Counted from the stretch's first letter, positions 29,876 to 39,785 are shown. The stretch: DNA of 64,000 nucleotides from Lachnospiraceae bacterium (GCA_016283575.1 JAEEND010000025.1:1-64000), one strand, 5' to 3'. Notes: generated by a model from the letters alone, not told the origin. Numbers and translations are program-made.

Positions 29876-32395
29876 ATGGACGATCAAATCTTTGATAATG
29901 TTCCTGAAATCGACAAGATAAAAGAAGTTGATTTAAAGAAAACAATGGAAAATTCTTATATCGACTATGCCATGAGCGTTATTGCTTCACGTGCACTGCC
30001 CGATGTAAGAGATGGTTTAAAGCCGGTACAGAGACGTGTTCTTTATTCCATGATCGAATTAAACAACGGACCCGACAAGCCTCATCGTAAGAGTGCCCGT
30101 ATCGTCGGTGATACAATGGGTAAATATCATCCCCACGGTGACAGCTCAATTTACGGAGCACTTGTCAACATGGCTCAGGATTGGTCCATGCGTTATCCAC
30201 TGGTTGACGGTCACGGAAACTTTGGTTCTGTGGATGGAGACGGCGCAGCTGCAATGCGATATACCGAAGCCCGCCTTTCAAAAATATCCATGGAATTGTT
30301 GGCTGATATCAACAAAGATACCGTAGATTTTGTACCTAACTTCGATGAAACCGAAAAAGAACCTGTAGTTCTTCCCAGCCGTTATCCCAACTTACTTGTA
30401 AACGGTACAACCGGTATTGCGGTAGGTATGGCTACCAATATTCCGCCCCATAATTTACGTGAGATCACAAAAGCGGTAGTTAAGCTTATTGATAATAAAG
30501 TTGAAGAGGACAGAGAAACAGATATTGAGGAGATCCTTGATATCGTAAAAGCTCCCGACTTCCCTACCGGTGCCATGATCCTCGGTACAAGAGGCGCTGA
30601 AGAAGCATACAGAACCGGACGCGGACGTGTAGTAGTAAGAGCTGTAACAAATATCGAGACCATGCCTAACGGCAAGAACCGTATTATTGTTACAGAACTT
30701 CCCTATCTTGTAAATAAAGCAAGACTTATAGAAAAGATAGCCGAGCTAGTAAAAGAAAAGAAGCTTGAAGGAATCACGGATTTACGCGATGAATCATCCC
30801 GTGAAGGTATGAGAGTCGTGATCGAATTAAGAAAAGATGTAAATCCCAACATTCTTTTGAATAAACTCTACAAGCATACACAGTTACAGGATACCTTCGG
30901 TATCATAATGCTTGCGCTTGTAAACAACGAACCCAAGGTTATGACCTTACTTGAAATGCTTAAGTATTACTTAAAGCATCAGGAAGAAGTTGTTACAAGA
31001 AGAACAAAATATGATTTAAACAAGGCAGAAGAAAGAGATCATATTTTACAGGGATTACTTATTGCTTTAGATAATATTGATGAAGTAATAAATATAATCC
31101 GAAACAGCGCAAATACACAGGCTGCAAAAGATAACTTAATTGAAAGATTCGGATTTACGGATGTTCAGGCACAGGCGATTGTGGACATGAGACTTAAAGC
31201 TCTCACAGGTCTGGAACGTGAAAAGCTTGTTAATGAACATGAAGAACTGGTTAAGTTAATTGCAAGATTAAAAGCAATTTTGGCTGACGAAAAATTATTA
31301 CTTGGAGTGATCAAAGAAGAAATCACGGTCATTGCCGACAAATACGGCGATGACAGAAGAAGTGTCATTGGAATTGACGACTCCGATATTACCAATGAAG
31401 ATCTTATTCCCAACGAAAATGTGGTTATCGCAATGACCAATTTAGGTTATATCAAGCGAATGACCATGGATAACTTTAAGTCACAGCATCGTGGCGGTAA
31501 GGGAATCAAGGGAATGACCACAATAGAAGATGATTACATTGAAGATCTTCTTATGCTTTCAACGCATCAGTACATAATGTTCTTTACCAATTTCGGTCGT
31601 GTGTACAGACTGAAAGCTTATGAAATTCCCGAAGCCGGAAGAAATGCGAGAGGTACGGCAATTATCAACCTCTTACAGTTAAATCCCGGTGAAAAGGTAA
31701 ATGCAATCATTCCTGTTATGGAATATTCGGAAGGCAAGAACCTCTTTATGGTAACAAAGAAGGGAATTGTTAAGAAAACTTCCGTAATGGAATTTGCAAA
31801 TATCAGAAAGAACGGACTTGCTGCCATCAATATAAGAGAAGATGATGAACTTATCGAAGTTAAGACTACCGATAAAGATTCCATAATCTTCCTTGTAACA
31901 AAAGAAGGCATGTGTATAAGCTTCAAGGAAACCGATGTAAGAGCAACAGGAAGAACATCAATGGGTGTAATCGGTATGAACGTGGCAGACGGTGATGAAA
32001 TTGTAGGCATGCAGTTAGATCACCAGGGCGCAGCACTTCTTGTTGTTTCCGAAAAAGGTATGGGTAAGAAAACCCCCATAAGCGAATTCAAGGTTCAGTA
32101 CCGTGGTGGTAAGGGTGTTAAGTGCTATAAGATAACCGATAAAACCGGAGTTTTGGTGGGTGTCAAGGCAGTTAATGAAGACCATGAGATCATGATGATC
32201 ACTGATGCGGGACAGATAATTCAGATTCCGATGTCAGATTTACGGGATATCGGAAGAACAACATCCGGAGTTAAGCTTTTTGATCTGCCTGAGGGAATCA
32301 AGATTGCAAAGATTGCCAAGGTAAGAGCTAAGGTTTCGGATGGTGAAAACGAATTGGAAGAAACCGAAGAAGAATCAGAAGAGACTGAAGAATAG
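29876..32395 (+). CDS. gyrA: DNA gyrase subunit A
   Basis: An 839-residue subunit with the breakage-reunion domain (catalytic Tyr129 in AAMRYTE), a coiled coil with the GyrA globule, and six C-terminal beta-pinwheel blades including the GyrA box QHRGGKG near residue 540. The tail is Glu-rich. At the quinolone-resistance region HGDSSIYG, the residue matching E. coli Asp87 is Gly94 while Ser90 (Ser83) is retained; I read this as probably lineage-specific. It ends at a strong terminator. Confidence 0.97.
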   Translation: MDDQIFDNVPEIDKIKEVDLKKTMENSYIDYAMSVIASRALPDVRDGLKPVQRRVLYSMIELNNGPDKPHRKSARIVGDTMGKYHPHGDSSIYGALVNMAQDWSMRYPLVDGHGNFGSVDGDGAAAMRYTEARLSKISMELLADINKDTVDFVPNFDETEKEPVVLPSRYPNLLVNGTTGIAVGMATNIPPHNLREITKAVVKLIDNKVEEDRETDIEEILDIVKAPDFPTGAMILGTRGAEEAYRTGRGRVVVRAVTNIETMPNGKNRIIVTELPYLVNKARLIEKIAELVKEKKLEGITDLRDESSREGMRVVIELRKDVNPNILLNKLYKHTQLQDTFGIIMLALVNNEPKVMTLLEMLKYYLKHQEEVVTRRTKYDLNKAEERDHILQGLLIALDNIDEVINIIRNSANTQAAKDNLIERFGFTDVQAQAIVDMRLKALTGLEREKLVNEHEELVKLIARLKAILADEKLLLGVIKEEITVIADKYGDDRRSVIGIDDSDITNEDLIPNENVVIAMTNLGYIKRMTMDNFKSQHRGGKGIKGMTTIEDDYIEDLLMLSTHQYIMFFTNFGRVYRLKAYEIPEAGRNARGTAIINLLQLNPGEKVNAIIPVMEYSEGKNLFMVTKKGIVKKTSVMEFANIRKNGLAAINIREDDELIEVKTTDKDSIIFLVTKEGMCISFKETDVRATGRTSMGVIGMNVADGDEIVGMQLDHQGAALLVVSEKGMGKKTPISEFKVQYRGGKGVKCYKITDKTGVLVGVKAVNEDHEIMMITDAGQIIQIPMSDLRDIGRTTSGVKLFDLPEGIKIAKIAKVRAKVSDGENELEETEEESEETEE

Positions 32396-32404
32396 ACATA
32401 AAGA

Positions 32405-32434
32405 AAAGTCGGTACTGAAAAGTACCGACTTTTT
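32405..32434. terminator. Bidirectional terminator after gyrA
   Basis: AAAGTCGGTACT and AGTACCGACTTT form a perfect 12-base-pair stem with a GAAA tetraloop, flanked by A and T runs. It ends gyrA and the converging carboxypeptidase gene. Confidence 0.93.
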
Positions 32435-32436
32435 AT

Positions 32437-33843
32437 TTAGCGAAAACGCCTTCTTTTTTTCCAGCGTGACCGCGCCTTACGGCGCTCTAATATATGATTA
32501 ACCTTTATAAATCTTCGTATCAGAGCAAAAAGAATAACAACTAAAACAAGTGCCAGGGCCCCATACATGATCCGATCAATGTAGATGATCAGAGTATTAT
32601 CTCCTTCAACCGTGTTTTCCGGCAAGTCCTCGGTAAATACGAGAGAAGAATCGGTATTCTCATTCATGAGAAGATCAGCCGAACCAAGGTATACGCCTTT
32701 GTAATCATAAGTAATGGTGGCAAACCGGTTGTCATCCGAATTGTTGTAGTTAAGAGTCGATGTGAGATTTTCAAAATTGGTAGTTTTCGGAACTACGACT
32801 TTAGCGGAAGAATCAAGGAATATAAAGCCTTTAGAACTTCCGAGTATATCGTAATTGGAATGAAAGAAATTATCATCCGTTACGGTATATTTTTTCTCAA
32901 CATCGGAAACATTTACAAGATCGAAATTATCAAAACCGTATTTTAACAATTCCAGAGTATCTACGTATTGCTTTGGCGTATCCTCCATCATGACTACGGC
33001 AATAAGCCGCATACCGTTTCTTTCCGCACAAGTCACAAGAACCTGACCCGATTCATCGGTAAAACCGGTCTTTGAGGAAATGAGCCCGTCGCAATAATAA
33101 TAGCCCTTCATGAAAAAATTGGTCGAGCCAACGGTAAAATCATCAGGCTGAGTATCCGTCGGAACGAAATGATAATTTGGTGTCCGGGATATCTTTGAAA
33201 GAAGCTCATTTTCCGAAAACTTTCTCGAGATAAGAGCAAGGTCATAGGCACTGGTGTAATGGTTTGGATCTGTGTATCCGTGAGGATTATTAAAGTGAGT
33301 ATCCTCGCAGCCAAGTTCTTTTGCCTTATCGTTCATAAGACGTACAAAAGAATCAACATCACCTGCCACAAATTCCGCGAGCCCGTTTGAAACCTCGTTG
33401 GCAGATGCCACCAGTACAGCATAGAGACATTCTTCAAAAGTAAGGGCTTCGCCGATATCAATACCGATATTTGAAGCATCCCTGGGAACACTGTTTATGG
33501 AAGCTTCGGAAAAATAAACCAGATCGTCAAGGGACACATCTTCTTTTTCCATGGCGAGAAGAGTTGTCATGAGCTTAGTGGTGCTGGCAGGGTACATTCG
33601 GTCATGAATGTTTTTGTCATAAAGAATTGCACCGGTCTTTGCTTCCATTAAGAGAGCTGACTTGGCACTGACAATGGGACCCTCCGGCCAGTTAATCCGC
33701 GCATTTGAGGAAACCGGAAGCACCTCCCGTTCGCTTTCAGTCAAAACCTCGGCGAAAGCCGCAGAAGGGCTCGAAAGTAAAAGAGAGAAAACCATTCCCA
33801 CATTTATTAATTTAAGCAGCAATTTCTTTTTATCGTGAATCAT
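32437..33843 (-). CDS. D-alanyl-D-alanine carboxypeptidase (PBP5/DacF type)
   Basis: A 468-residue exported enzyme. A signal peptide with AFA-type cleavage (around residue 30) precedes the penicillin-binding domain, whose three motifs are present: SxxK in PASTTKLM, SxN in SANE, and KTG in SKTGFT. A C-terminal membrane helix (ALALVLVVILFALI) and an Arg-rich tail anchor it. It trims the terminal D-Ala from peptidoglycan stem peptides outside the membrane. The start at 33843 has GGAG eight bases upstream; a longer reading has no ribosome site. Confidence 0.92.
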   Translation of the reverse strand: MIHDKKKLLLKLINVGMVFSLLLSSPSAAFAEVLTESEREVLPVSSNARINWPEGPIVSAKSALLMEAKTGAILYDKNIHDRMYPASTTKLMTTLLAMEKEDVSLDDLVYFSEASINSVPRDASNIGIDIGEALTFEECLYAVLVASANEVSNGLAEFVAGDVDSFVRLMNDKAKELGCEDTHFNNPHGYTDPNHYTSAYDLALISRKFSENELLSKISRTPNYHFVPTDTQPDDFTVGSTNFFMKGYYYCDGLISSKTGFTDESGQVLVTCAERNGMRLIAVVMMEDTPKQYVDTLELLKYGFDNFDLVNVSDVEKKYTVTDDNFFHSNYDILGSSKGFIFLDSSAKVVVPKTTNFENLTSTLNYNNSDDNRFATITYDYKGVYLGSADLLMNENTDSSLVFTEDLPENTVEGDNTLIIYIDRIMYGALALVLVVILFALIRRFIKVNHILERRKARSRWKKRRRFR

Positions 33844-33985
33844 AATAACTCCAAATGTAAGTATATAGTACACTATTTTGACCGTCACAAAAAGAAGAAA
33901 AACGGAAGCATTAGGATATTTTAAGAATTTATGTTATTATTGTTCGGAAAAAGGAGATTCGGGAAGTGATTTCCGAAGTGAATAT

Positions 33986-34648
33986 ATGAGATTAAGAAAC
34001 ATACCCGGCGCTGAAGAAGCCATATTAAAAAGTAAATACGCGATCAAAGATCCGGAAACTAAGAAGGGCAAGTGGAGCGAAGTATTTAAAAATGGCAATC
34101 CCATTTACATCGAAGTTGGCATGGGCAAGGGTCGCTTCATAATAGATAATGCCAAAGCCTATCCCGACAGAAATTTTATCGGAATAGAAATGTATTCCAG
34201 TGTCTTACTTCGTGCCATCCAGAAAATGGACAAGATGGAAGAAGAAGAAAAAGTTCCCGAAAATCTGTACTTCATATGTATGGATGCCAAGGATATCGAG
34301 AATGTATTTGGGGAAAAAGAAATAGCCGGAATCTATTTAAATTTCTCAGATCCATGGCCCAAGGACCGACATGCCAAAAGAAGATTAACTTCAAGACAGT
34401 TTTTAATACGCTTTGAGAAAGTATTAAATGATGACGGAAAGATAGAATTTAAAACGGATAACCATGATCTTTTCATGTTTTCACTGGATGAAATCGAGTT
34501 TTCTCCCTTTATGTTAAAAGAAAAAACCTTCGATCTTCATAAGGATTCAGAAATGGTGAAAGGAAACATCATGACGGAATATGAAGAAAAGTTTTCATCC
34601 AAAGGAAATCCCATATATAAATACATACTGAGTAAGAAGCATGAGTAA
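33986..34648 (+). CDS. trmB: tRNA (guanine-N7-)-methyltransferase
   Basis: A 220-residue SAM-dependent enzyme that methylates G46 of tRNAs. The SAM-binding block IEVGMGKGRF, the FIGIEMY block, and the family signature SDPWPKDRHAKRRL are intact. The start MRLRNIPGA at 33986 is the family norm; the open frame extends 36 codons upstream to 33878, but that part overlaps the divergent gene and shows no similarity to the family. The ribosome site (GAAGTG) is weak. It ends at a terminator. Confidence 0.9.
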   Translation: MRLRNIPGAEEAILKSKYAIKDPETKKGKWSEVFKNGNPIYIEVGMGKGRFIIDNAKAYPDRNFIGIEMYSSVLLRAIQKMDKMEEEEKVPENLYFICMDAKDIENVFGEKEIAGIYLNFSDPWPKDRHAKRRLTSRQFLIRFEKVLNDDGKIEFKTDNHDLFMFSLDEIEFSPFMLKEKTFDLHKDSEMVKGNIMTEYEEKFSSKGNPIYKYILSKKHE

Positions 34649-34655
34649 TTGAAAG

Positions 34656-34680
34656 GCCGCAAATAAGCGGTCTTTTTTTT
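34656..34680 (+). terminator. Terminator after trmB
   Basis: AGGCCGC and GCGGTCT pair (one G-T) around AAATAA, followed by eight T. Confidence 0.88.
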
Positions 34681-34762
34681 GATTTAAAAATAAACTTGCA
34701 AAAAACAATTTAGTATGCTACCCTATTAAAGCACTAATTAACTAAACACTATGGAGGTAACT

Positions 34763-35557
34763 ATGAAGAAACTAATCGCAACAGTATTACTCGGAATCAT
34801 GACACTTTCTTTTGCATCATGCGGAGGCAGTGCTAAGACAGAATCAGGAGAAGCCATGGTGTTTAAGCACGGATTTGATCTTGATTATCCCCCTTATTCC
34901 TATGTAACAGAAGACGGAACCATGGGTGGTTTTGATGTAGAGCTTTGTAAGGCAGTATGTGAATATAACGGCTGGCAGTATGAAGCGGTTCCTTTCAACT
35001 GGGATGCTAAAGATGCGGAGCTTCAGGCAGGAAGCTGCGACTGTATCTGGTCCGGTTTCACCGTAAACGGACGCGAAGATGATTATCTTTGGAGTATTGC
35101 TTATTCAGATAACACTCAGATGATCATGGTAAAAGAAGATTCAGGGATTGAAAGCCTTGCAGATCTTACAGGTAAGGTTGTGGGAGTTCAGACATCCACA
35201 AGCGCATATGACCTTTTAAATGATGAAGAAGGACAGCTTGAATTAAAAGACACCTTCGCATCTCTTGAAGTATATGAAACCTATACCATTGCATTCAACG
35301 ATTTACAGGCCGGTGCCATTGACGCCATTGCAATTGACGTAACCAGCGGTAATTATTTGATGAGCGGAAAAGAAGGTTACAAATTCCTTGATGAAGCACT
35401 TGGAAGTGAACAGTATGCTATCGGCTTCAGAAAAGATGATACAGAGCTTTGCAACAAGGTGAACGAAGCACTCAAAGCTTTGGTAGAAAACGGAACTTAT
35501 GCAAAGATCGGCTCCAATTATCCCGAAATCGAAGCATATCTTTGCCTCGGTAAGTAA
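34763..35557 (+). CDS. Polar amino-acid ABC transporter, substrate-binding lipoprotein
   Basis: A 264-residue lipoprotein with a lipobox LSFASC and a family 3 solute-binding fold: GFDLDYPPYSY, then MGGFDVELCKAVC, GVQTSTSAYDLL and YAIGFRKDD. This family captures polar amino acids and hands them to the permease. The specificity is not readable, though ligand-contacting positions differ by subfamily. The start at 34763 has TGGAGG upstream. A strong stem-loop follows the stop, before the permease gene. Confidence 0.92.
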   Translation: MKKLIATVLLGIMTLSFASCGGSAKTESGEAMVFKHGFDLDYPPYSYVTEDGTMGGFDVELCKAVCEYNGWQYEAVPFNWDAKDAELQAGSCDCIWSGFTVNGREDDYLWSIAYSDNTQMIMVKEDSGIESLADLTGKVVGVQTSTSAYDLLNDEEGQLELKDTFASLEVYETYTIAFNDLQAGAIDAIAIDVTSGNYLMSGKEGYKFLDEALGSEQYAIGFRKDDTELCNKVNEALKALVENGTYAKIGSNYPEIEAYLCLGK

Positions 35558-35581
35558 GAAGTTAAATTTTGTGTATATGTT

Positions 35582-35615
35582 GCAAAATCGGGCAGGCTTC
35601 CTGCTCGACTTTTGC
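35582..35615 (+). terminator. Stem-loop between binding protein and permease
   Basis: GCAAAA-TCGGGCAGG pairs with CCTGCTCGA-CTTTTGC around CTT. It lacks a long T run. Such structures after the binding-protein gene commonly stabilise or partly end the message so that binding protein exceeds permease. Confidence 0.6.
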
Positions 35616-35656
35616 GTTTTATGAGATTTGTTTAGTTAAGACAGAGAGGTTCTTAT

Positions 35657-36304
35657 ATGTCACTCCAGACTATGATAAATACCATGGCAGGCGGAATGCT
35701 CCGCACCATGGGAATATTCTTTTTGACACTTATCGGTTCATTGCCCTTAGGTCTTGTAGTCATGTTTCTTGAAAAAAGAAAGAACAAAGTAGTATCAGGC
35801 ATTACCAAAGTGTTTATTTCAATAATCAGAGGAACGCCTCTTATGTTACAGCTGTTGGTATGGTATTTCGGACCCTACTATTTATTTCATATCTCCATAA
35901 GAGGCTACAGATTTCCGGCAATACTGATCGGCTTCATCGTTAACTATGCATGTTACTTCGCGGAAATATACAGAGGCGGAGTAGAATCCATGCCGATCGG
36001 ACAGTATGAAGCGGCAGAGGTTTTGGGATATACCAAGGCACAGACCTTCATACGTATAATACTTCCTCAGGTAGTAAAAAGAATCTTACCAAGCATTACC
36101 AACGAAGTAATAACCCTTGTAAAGGATACTTCACTTGCCTTTACACTGGCGTATTCGGAAGTTTTTTCTCTTGCAAAGCAGATATCGGCATCGGAGACAT
36201 CATTCATGCCTTTCCTTATCGCAGGTGTCTTTTACTTTGTATTTAACTATGCAGTAGCATTTGTCATGGCGAGAATTGAAAAGTCCATGCAGTATTACAG
36301 ATAG
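35657..36304 (+). CDS. Polar amino-acid ABC transporter, permease
   Basis: A 215-residue membrane protein with about five membrane segments and the EAA loop EAAEVLGYTKAQTFIRIILPQ at about 116-136, which docks to the ATPase. It belongs to the HisM/GlnP permease family. GAGAGG precedes the ATG. The ATPase gene starts nine bases downstream. Confidence 0.93.
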   Translation: MSLQTMINTMAGGMLRTMGIFFLTLIGSLPLGLVVMFLEKRKNKVVSGITKVFISIIRGTPLMLQLLVWYFGPYYLFHISIRGYRFPAILIGFIVNYACYFAEIYRGGVESMPIGQYEAAEVLGYTKAQTFIRIILPQVVKRILPSITNEVITLVKDTSLAFTLAYSEVFSLAKQISASETSFMPFLIAGVFYFVFNYAVAFVMARIEKSMQYYR

Positions 36305-36313
36305 GAGGCCGCC

Positions 36314-37072
36314 ATGATATTAGAAATGAAAAACATAAAAAAGAATTTCGGATCATTGGAAGTACTCCATGATATTTCTTTTTCCGTGGATAACGGAGAA
36401 GTGATAAGCATAATCGGGCCTTCCGGGTCCGGTAAATCAACCCTTCTTCGCTCTGCGACTTTTTTAGAGAGAATCGATTCAGGCTCAATATCATATATGG
36501 ATGAAGAAGCGGTTTCGACGGGAGAAGACGGAAAGGCCCACTATATTTCCAAGGCAGAGCTTAGAGAAGTAAAGAACTTCTTCGGCCTTGTGTTCCAGCA
36601 ATTTAATCTGTTCCCTCACAAGACAGTATTTCAGAATATAACGGAAGCTCCCATTATCATTCAGAAGAGGGACAAAGAAACTGTCAAAAAAGAAGCCATA
36701 GAGCTTCTTAGGAAAATGGGGCTCGAAGATAAAAAGGATAGTTACCCCTGTCAGTTATCCGGCGGTCAGCAGCAGAGAGTAGCAATTGCAAGAGCTCTTG
36801 CCATGAAACCCGACATATTATTTTTTGATGAACCTACATCGGCACTTGATCCTGAGCTTACCATAGAAGTACTTAAGATCATAAAGAGCCTGGCAGAAGA
36901 AAAGATGACCATGGTAATCGTAACTCACGAAATGAATTTTGCCAGAGCCGTAAGTAATCGTGTTATTTTTATGGACGGTGGGTATATAATAGAGGAAGGC
37001 GATCCCGAATCGGTATTCGGAAATCCGAAGATGGAGCGTACTAAGCAGTTTTTACGGAGTTATGAAGAATAA
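36314..37072 (+). CDS. Polar amino-acid ABC transporter, ATPase
   Basis: A 252-residue ABC ATPase (GlnQ/HisP type). Walker [10 protein letters not shown] is at about residues 37-45, signature LSGGQQQR, Walker [13 protein letters not shown], and the switch His in VTHEM. It powers uptake through the upstream permease. An insert of ~10 residues after [15 protein letters not shown] precedes the Q-loop. Its stop overlaps the ATG of the racemase-like gene, which ties that enzyme to the transporter. Confidence 0.95.
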   Translation: MILEMKNIKKNFGSLEVLHDISFSVDNGEVISIIGPSGSGKSTLLRSATFLERIDSGSISYMDEEAVSTGEDGKAHYISKAELREVKNFFGLVFQQFNLFPHKTVFQNITEAPIIIQKRDKETVKKEAIELLRKMGLEDKKDSYPCQLSGGQQQRVAIARALAMKPDILFFDEPTSALDPELTIEVLKIIKSLAEEKMTMVIVTHEMNFARAVSNRVIFMDGGYIIEEGDPESVFGNPKMERTKQFLRSYEE

Positions 37073-37851
37073 TGGAGCAAATCGCTTATTCCTTGATCAA
37101 TCCTGCGGGAAATATAACTGCTCTTGTAACAAGTCCTGTTATGCTTGACAGAGAGAAATCAGTGGCCCGGGCAATCCTTGATAAAGAACCTACATGCGAG
37201 CAGGTGGGTTTTGTATCAGAAGGAAAGGACGGAAGCCATATAAACTTACGCATGGCAGGCGGAGAGTTCTGTGGAAATGCCACCATATCGGCGGCTATAC
37301 TTTACTGCGAAAGAACCGGAACCGAATCCGGGGATATTTATGTAAAGGTATACGGTGTAAGTGATTTGATCCCTGTTACCGTAAAAAAATGCGGCGACTA
37401 TTATGAATGTGAAATAAAAATGCCTAACCCTCTTTCAATGAAAGAAGAGCTGTTTCAATTTGAAAATCACAATTACAGATATCCCGTTGTGGATTTTGCT
37501 GGAATATCCCATGTGATAATCGAAGATAATATGCCTATCTACATGGCGGAAACAGCCATAAAGATATGGTGTGACAGGTTAAAAGTAAAGGGCATAGGTT
37601 TCATGCTTTATGAAAAAGAGCATGGATCATTAAGGCCCCTTGTATATGTAAAAGAACCTGAAACAATGTGTTTCGAAAGTTCATGCGCAAGCGGTACGGC
37701 AGCTCTTATAACATATCTTAGTCATGGTCTTAAAGAAGACCTTGAGGTAATGGTAAGGGAACCCGGTGGGAATATAACCGCAATCGCCCGTGATGGCGCC
37801 ATTTTCCTCAGGGAATCAGTGGATGCGGCAATTATTGACAAAACAATTTAG
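37072..37851 (+). CDS. DapF-fold amino-acid racemase/epimerase (not canonical DapF)
   Basis: A 259-residue protein of the PLP-independent two-cysteine epimerase fold. The first catalytic Cys is C67 in GGEFCGNAT and the second is C205 in ESSCASGTAAL; both are correctly framed by Gly/Asn and Ser/Gly. The sequence diverges from diaminopimelate epimerase, which has GNGxRC and GxGT contexts. Spacing is close to that of CntK-type histidine racemases, which is an inference from memory. Its ATG overlaps the stop of an amino-acid importer ATPase, suggesting it inverts the imported amino acid. Confidence 0.78.
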   Translation: MEQIAYSLINPAGNITALVTSPVMLDREKSVARAILDKEPTCEQVGFVSEGKDGSHINLRMAGGEFCGNATISAAILYCERTGTESGDIYVKVYGVSDLIPVTVKKCGDYYECEIKMPNPLSMKEELFQFENHNYRYPVVDFAGISHVIIEDNMPIYMAETAIKIWCDRLKVKGIGFMLYEKEHGSLRPLVYVKEPETMCFESSCASGTAALITYLSHGLKEDLEVMVREPGGNITAIARDGAIFLRESVDAAIIDKTI

Positions 37852-37863
37852 GTAAGATAAAAT
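37835..37863 (+). promoter_or_regulatory. Promoter of tRNA-Pro
   Basis: TTGACA (37835-37840), 17 bases, then TAAAAT (37858-37863). The -35 hexamer is inside the last codons of the racemase-like gene. The tRNA begins 23 bases after the -10. Confidence 0.8.
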
Positions 37864-37885
37864 CCATATGTTCGTCATAAGGCGA

Positions 37886-37959
<74 letters not shown>

Positions 37960-37961
37960 TT

Positions 37962-38003
37962 AAAATAGGGATACCCATGTTTGGGTATCCCTATTTTAAT
38001 TTT
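37962..38003 (+). terminator. Terminator of tRNA-Pro
   Basis: AAAATAGGGATACCCA and TGGGTATCCCTATTTT form a perfect 16-base-pair stem around a short loop, followed by AATTTT. It begins three bases after the tRNA. Confidence 0.93.
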
Positions 38004-38282
38004 AGTAGCGCATTTTAACTCATGATCTCATACGTCCCGAACGTAACTGTTCGGGCGTAGAGGGCTGTGGGCGTCCAGTGGACGCCCGTTTACAGCCGAC
38101 CGAAGCGGAGCGGAGATCATGAGGTCCGGTGGACCTCGGTATTGGGCCGACCGTAGCGAAGCGGAAACCGCGCGTTCTAATCAAACATTTGCCATTTTGC
38201 TTAACGAGTGTTATATTAAACATAAAGAAAGCACCCAATCCTAAGTGGATGCTTCACATGGTTTATTAGCTCATAAAGAGCC
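38004..38282. repeat. GC-rich palindromic array with tRNA-Pro-like remnant
   Basis: This gene-free stretch is far richer in G+C than its surroundings. It holds three hairpins (38031-38059, 38064-38096, 38121-38137). Two of them are each followed by a 20-base motif, GCCGACCGaAGCGgAGCGGA at 38095 and GCCGACCGtAGCGaAGCGGA at 38146, matching at 18 of 20. Outside the array, 38049-38063 and 38168-38182 match consecutive parts of the neighbouring tRNA-Pro anticodon and T arms (about 28 of 31 bases). It looks like a second, degenerate tRNA-Pro interrupted by about 104 bases. A 72-codon open frame across it on the minus strand is not credible. Confidence 0.6.
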
Positions 38283-38320
38283 GCCTCTCCTGTGTGTTGG
38301 ACAGGAGAGGCATTTTATTT
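38283..38320 (+). terminator. Strong stem-loop, terminator-like
   Basis: GCCTCTCCTGT and ACAGGAGAGGC pair perfectly around GTGTTGG and are followed by ATTTTATTTT. No clear gene on the plus strand precedes it, so it may end readthrough from tRNA-Pro or an unseen small RNA. Confidence 0.6.
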
Positions 38321-38413
38321 TCGCTTATTATTTCTCTTATCGAGATAACTAAGCAACGCTAAGAGGAAACCACAAGCTGTAAAAGGAAGTACAAGGATAC
38401 CAAGTACAATCAT
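38315..38413 (-). CDS. Possible 32-residue single-pass membrane peptide
   Basis: Read leftward, an ATG at 38413 opens MIVLGILVLPFTACGFLL... ending DKRNNKRK. It has one hydrophobic helix followed by a basic tail, the arrangement of a small bitopic membrane peptide with its tail in the cytoplasm. No good ribosome site is visible and the frame stays open for another 17 codons upstream, so it may be part of a decayed larger gene. The rest of the 38314-38496 gap shows nothing else. Confidence 0.3.
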   Translation of the reverse strand: MIVLGILVLPFTACGFLLALLSYLDKRNNKRK

Positions 38414-38496
38414 TAAAATCTCGTGTTCGGTAAAATCAATTAGAACATTCGGAAAATAATAACACTACGTTACGTTGAAGTGATTAGAATTATCAT

Positions 38497-39720
38497 ATGA
38501 AAAGAAGGATTCTATTAGTAAACTTAATACTAATATTTGCGTCTCTGATCTTCGCATCCGGTTGCGGAAAGCGCATTCCTGCGAAGGCCGATATTATTGT
38601 GGTGAGTGATGTTCACTATATATCACCAAGGATCAATGATTTTGGCGAGATGTTTGAAGCGTCCATCGGCGTGAGAGACGGACGGGCAATGGACTATATA
38701 GAAGAGATAACAGACACATTTATTGATCAGGCAATTAAAGAAAAGCCTGAAGCCGTGGTGATTACCGGCGACCTTACCATGAATGGCGCGATAGAAAGTC
38801 ACGAAGATCTGGCTGTTAAGCTTAAAAGGATCGAAGATGCCGGAATAAGCGTGCTGGTGCTTCCGGGGAATCATGATGTGTACTGTGAAAATGCCGCGAA
38901 ATTCGAAGGTGATTCTTTTACACGAATTGAGTCAGCCACCACCGAATCCTTTATGGAAATATACAGAGATTTCGGATACAGCGAAGCAATTTCTGTAGAT
39001 GAAAAAACCGCAAGCTATATGTACCAGTTAAATGATAAAACCCGAATTCTTATGATCGATTTTAATGCGCGAGACCAGTACAATAACGTATCCATGGACA
39101 CTTTGCGATGGATAGAAAAAGAATTGAAACAGGCCCGCGATGAAGGTATGTACGTAGTCGCAGCAGGACATCAGAATCTATTTGTACATAATCCCCTCTT
39201 TACCTTCGGATACGTAATAGGGCATGACCGGGATTTTAAGAAGCTGTTTAAATACTACGGCGTTGATCTGTACCTGAGCGGCCACATGCATATACAGCAT
39301 TACGTGACCGAGGATGGCATAACAGAGATCCTGACTTCCGCTCTACCCCTCTATCCCAATCAGTACGGCAGGATCTATATTACCGAAGAGTCCATAGAAT
39401 ATACGGGAGAGACCATAAAGATCGCTGCCGATGGCTACGAAGAATACGGGCTTGAAAGTATAGACAGGATGTCAAATCCCTTGAGAAAGAGTCTCGAAGA
39501 AACGGATCTGAAGGATTACGAAAAAGAAAAGCTCGTTGATTATTTTACCCTTATGAATCTATATTATTACAGCGGCGACATGGTGACTTTTAAGGAAAAA
39601 GACACAGACGAAGAAATGCCGGAGCTTTTAGAGAAAGCAGGGATAAACGGAAAATATATAGAGTCCATGGAAAAAGAAAAGGGAAAAGACTACAGATATC
39701 TAAAGATAGAACTTAAATAA
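38497..39720 (+). CDS. Metallophosphoesterase lipoprotein
   Basis: A 407-residue exported protein with a lipoprotein signal ([10 protein letters not shown]). The calcineurin-like phosphoesterase motifs are in order: SDVHYIS (first metal His/Asp), [22 protein letters not shown] and SGHMHIQHY. These bind two metals and hydrolyse phosphoesters outside the membrane. A C-terminal helical region of about 100 residues follows. The substrate is unknown. It stands alone, with a terminator after it, and its ribosome site is weak. Confidence 0.88.
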   Translation: MKRRILLVNLILIFASLIFASGCGKRIPAKADIIVVSDVHYISPRINDFGEMFEASIGVRDGRAMDYIEEITDTFIDQAIKEKPEAVVITGDLTMNGAIESHEDLAVKLKRIEDAGISVLVLPGNHDVYCENAAKFEGDSFTRIESATTESFMEIYRDFGYSEAISVDEKTASYMYQLNDKTRILMIDFNARDQYNNVSMDTLRWIEKELKQARDEGMYVVAAGHQNLFVHNPLFTFGYVIGHDRDFKKLFKYYGVDLYLSGHMHIQHYVTEDGITEILTSALPLYPNQYGRIYITEESIEYTGETIKIAADGYEEYGLESIDRMSNPLRKSLEETDLKDYEKEKLVDYFTLMNLYYYSGDMVTFKEKDTDEEMPELLEKAGINGKYIESMEKEKGKDYRYLKIELK

Positions 39721-39747
39721 AAAGAAGGCTTCCGGCCTTCTTTTTTA
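39721..39747 (+). terminator. Terminator after the phosphoesterase gene
   Basis: AAAGAAGGC and GCCTTCTTT pair around TTCCG and lead into TTTT. It starts right after the stop codon. Confidence 0.88.
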
Positions 39748-39785
39748 TTGGGAAAAGAACATGGTCAGACAAAATAAAAAAAGTA

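Noticed and set aside
30134-30160. Acquired quinolone resistance in GyrA (Gly94 at the Asp87 position)
   Set aside because: Ser90 is unchanged and neighbouring residues differ from E. coli as a block, so the Gly is more likely the normal residue in this lineage; needs comparison with relatives to settle.
35569-35772. A 67-codon Cys-rich frame between binding protein and permease genes
   Set aside because: It overlaps the permease start in another frame, covers a stem-loop and has no ribosome site.
38031-38165. CRISPR array
   Set aside because: Only two copies of a 20-base motif with hairpins between them, no regular spacers and no cas genes.
38020-38238. A 72-codon minus-strand open frame across the GC-rich array
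   Set aside because: It runs through hairpins and the tRNA-like remnant, is Arg/Ser/Pro-rich, and has no ribosome site.
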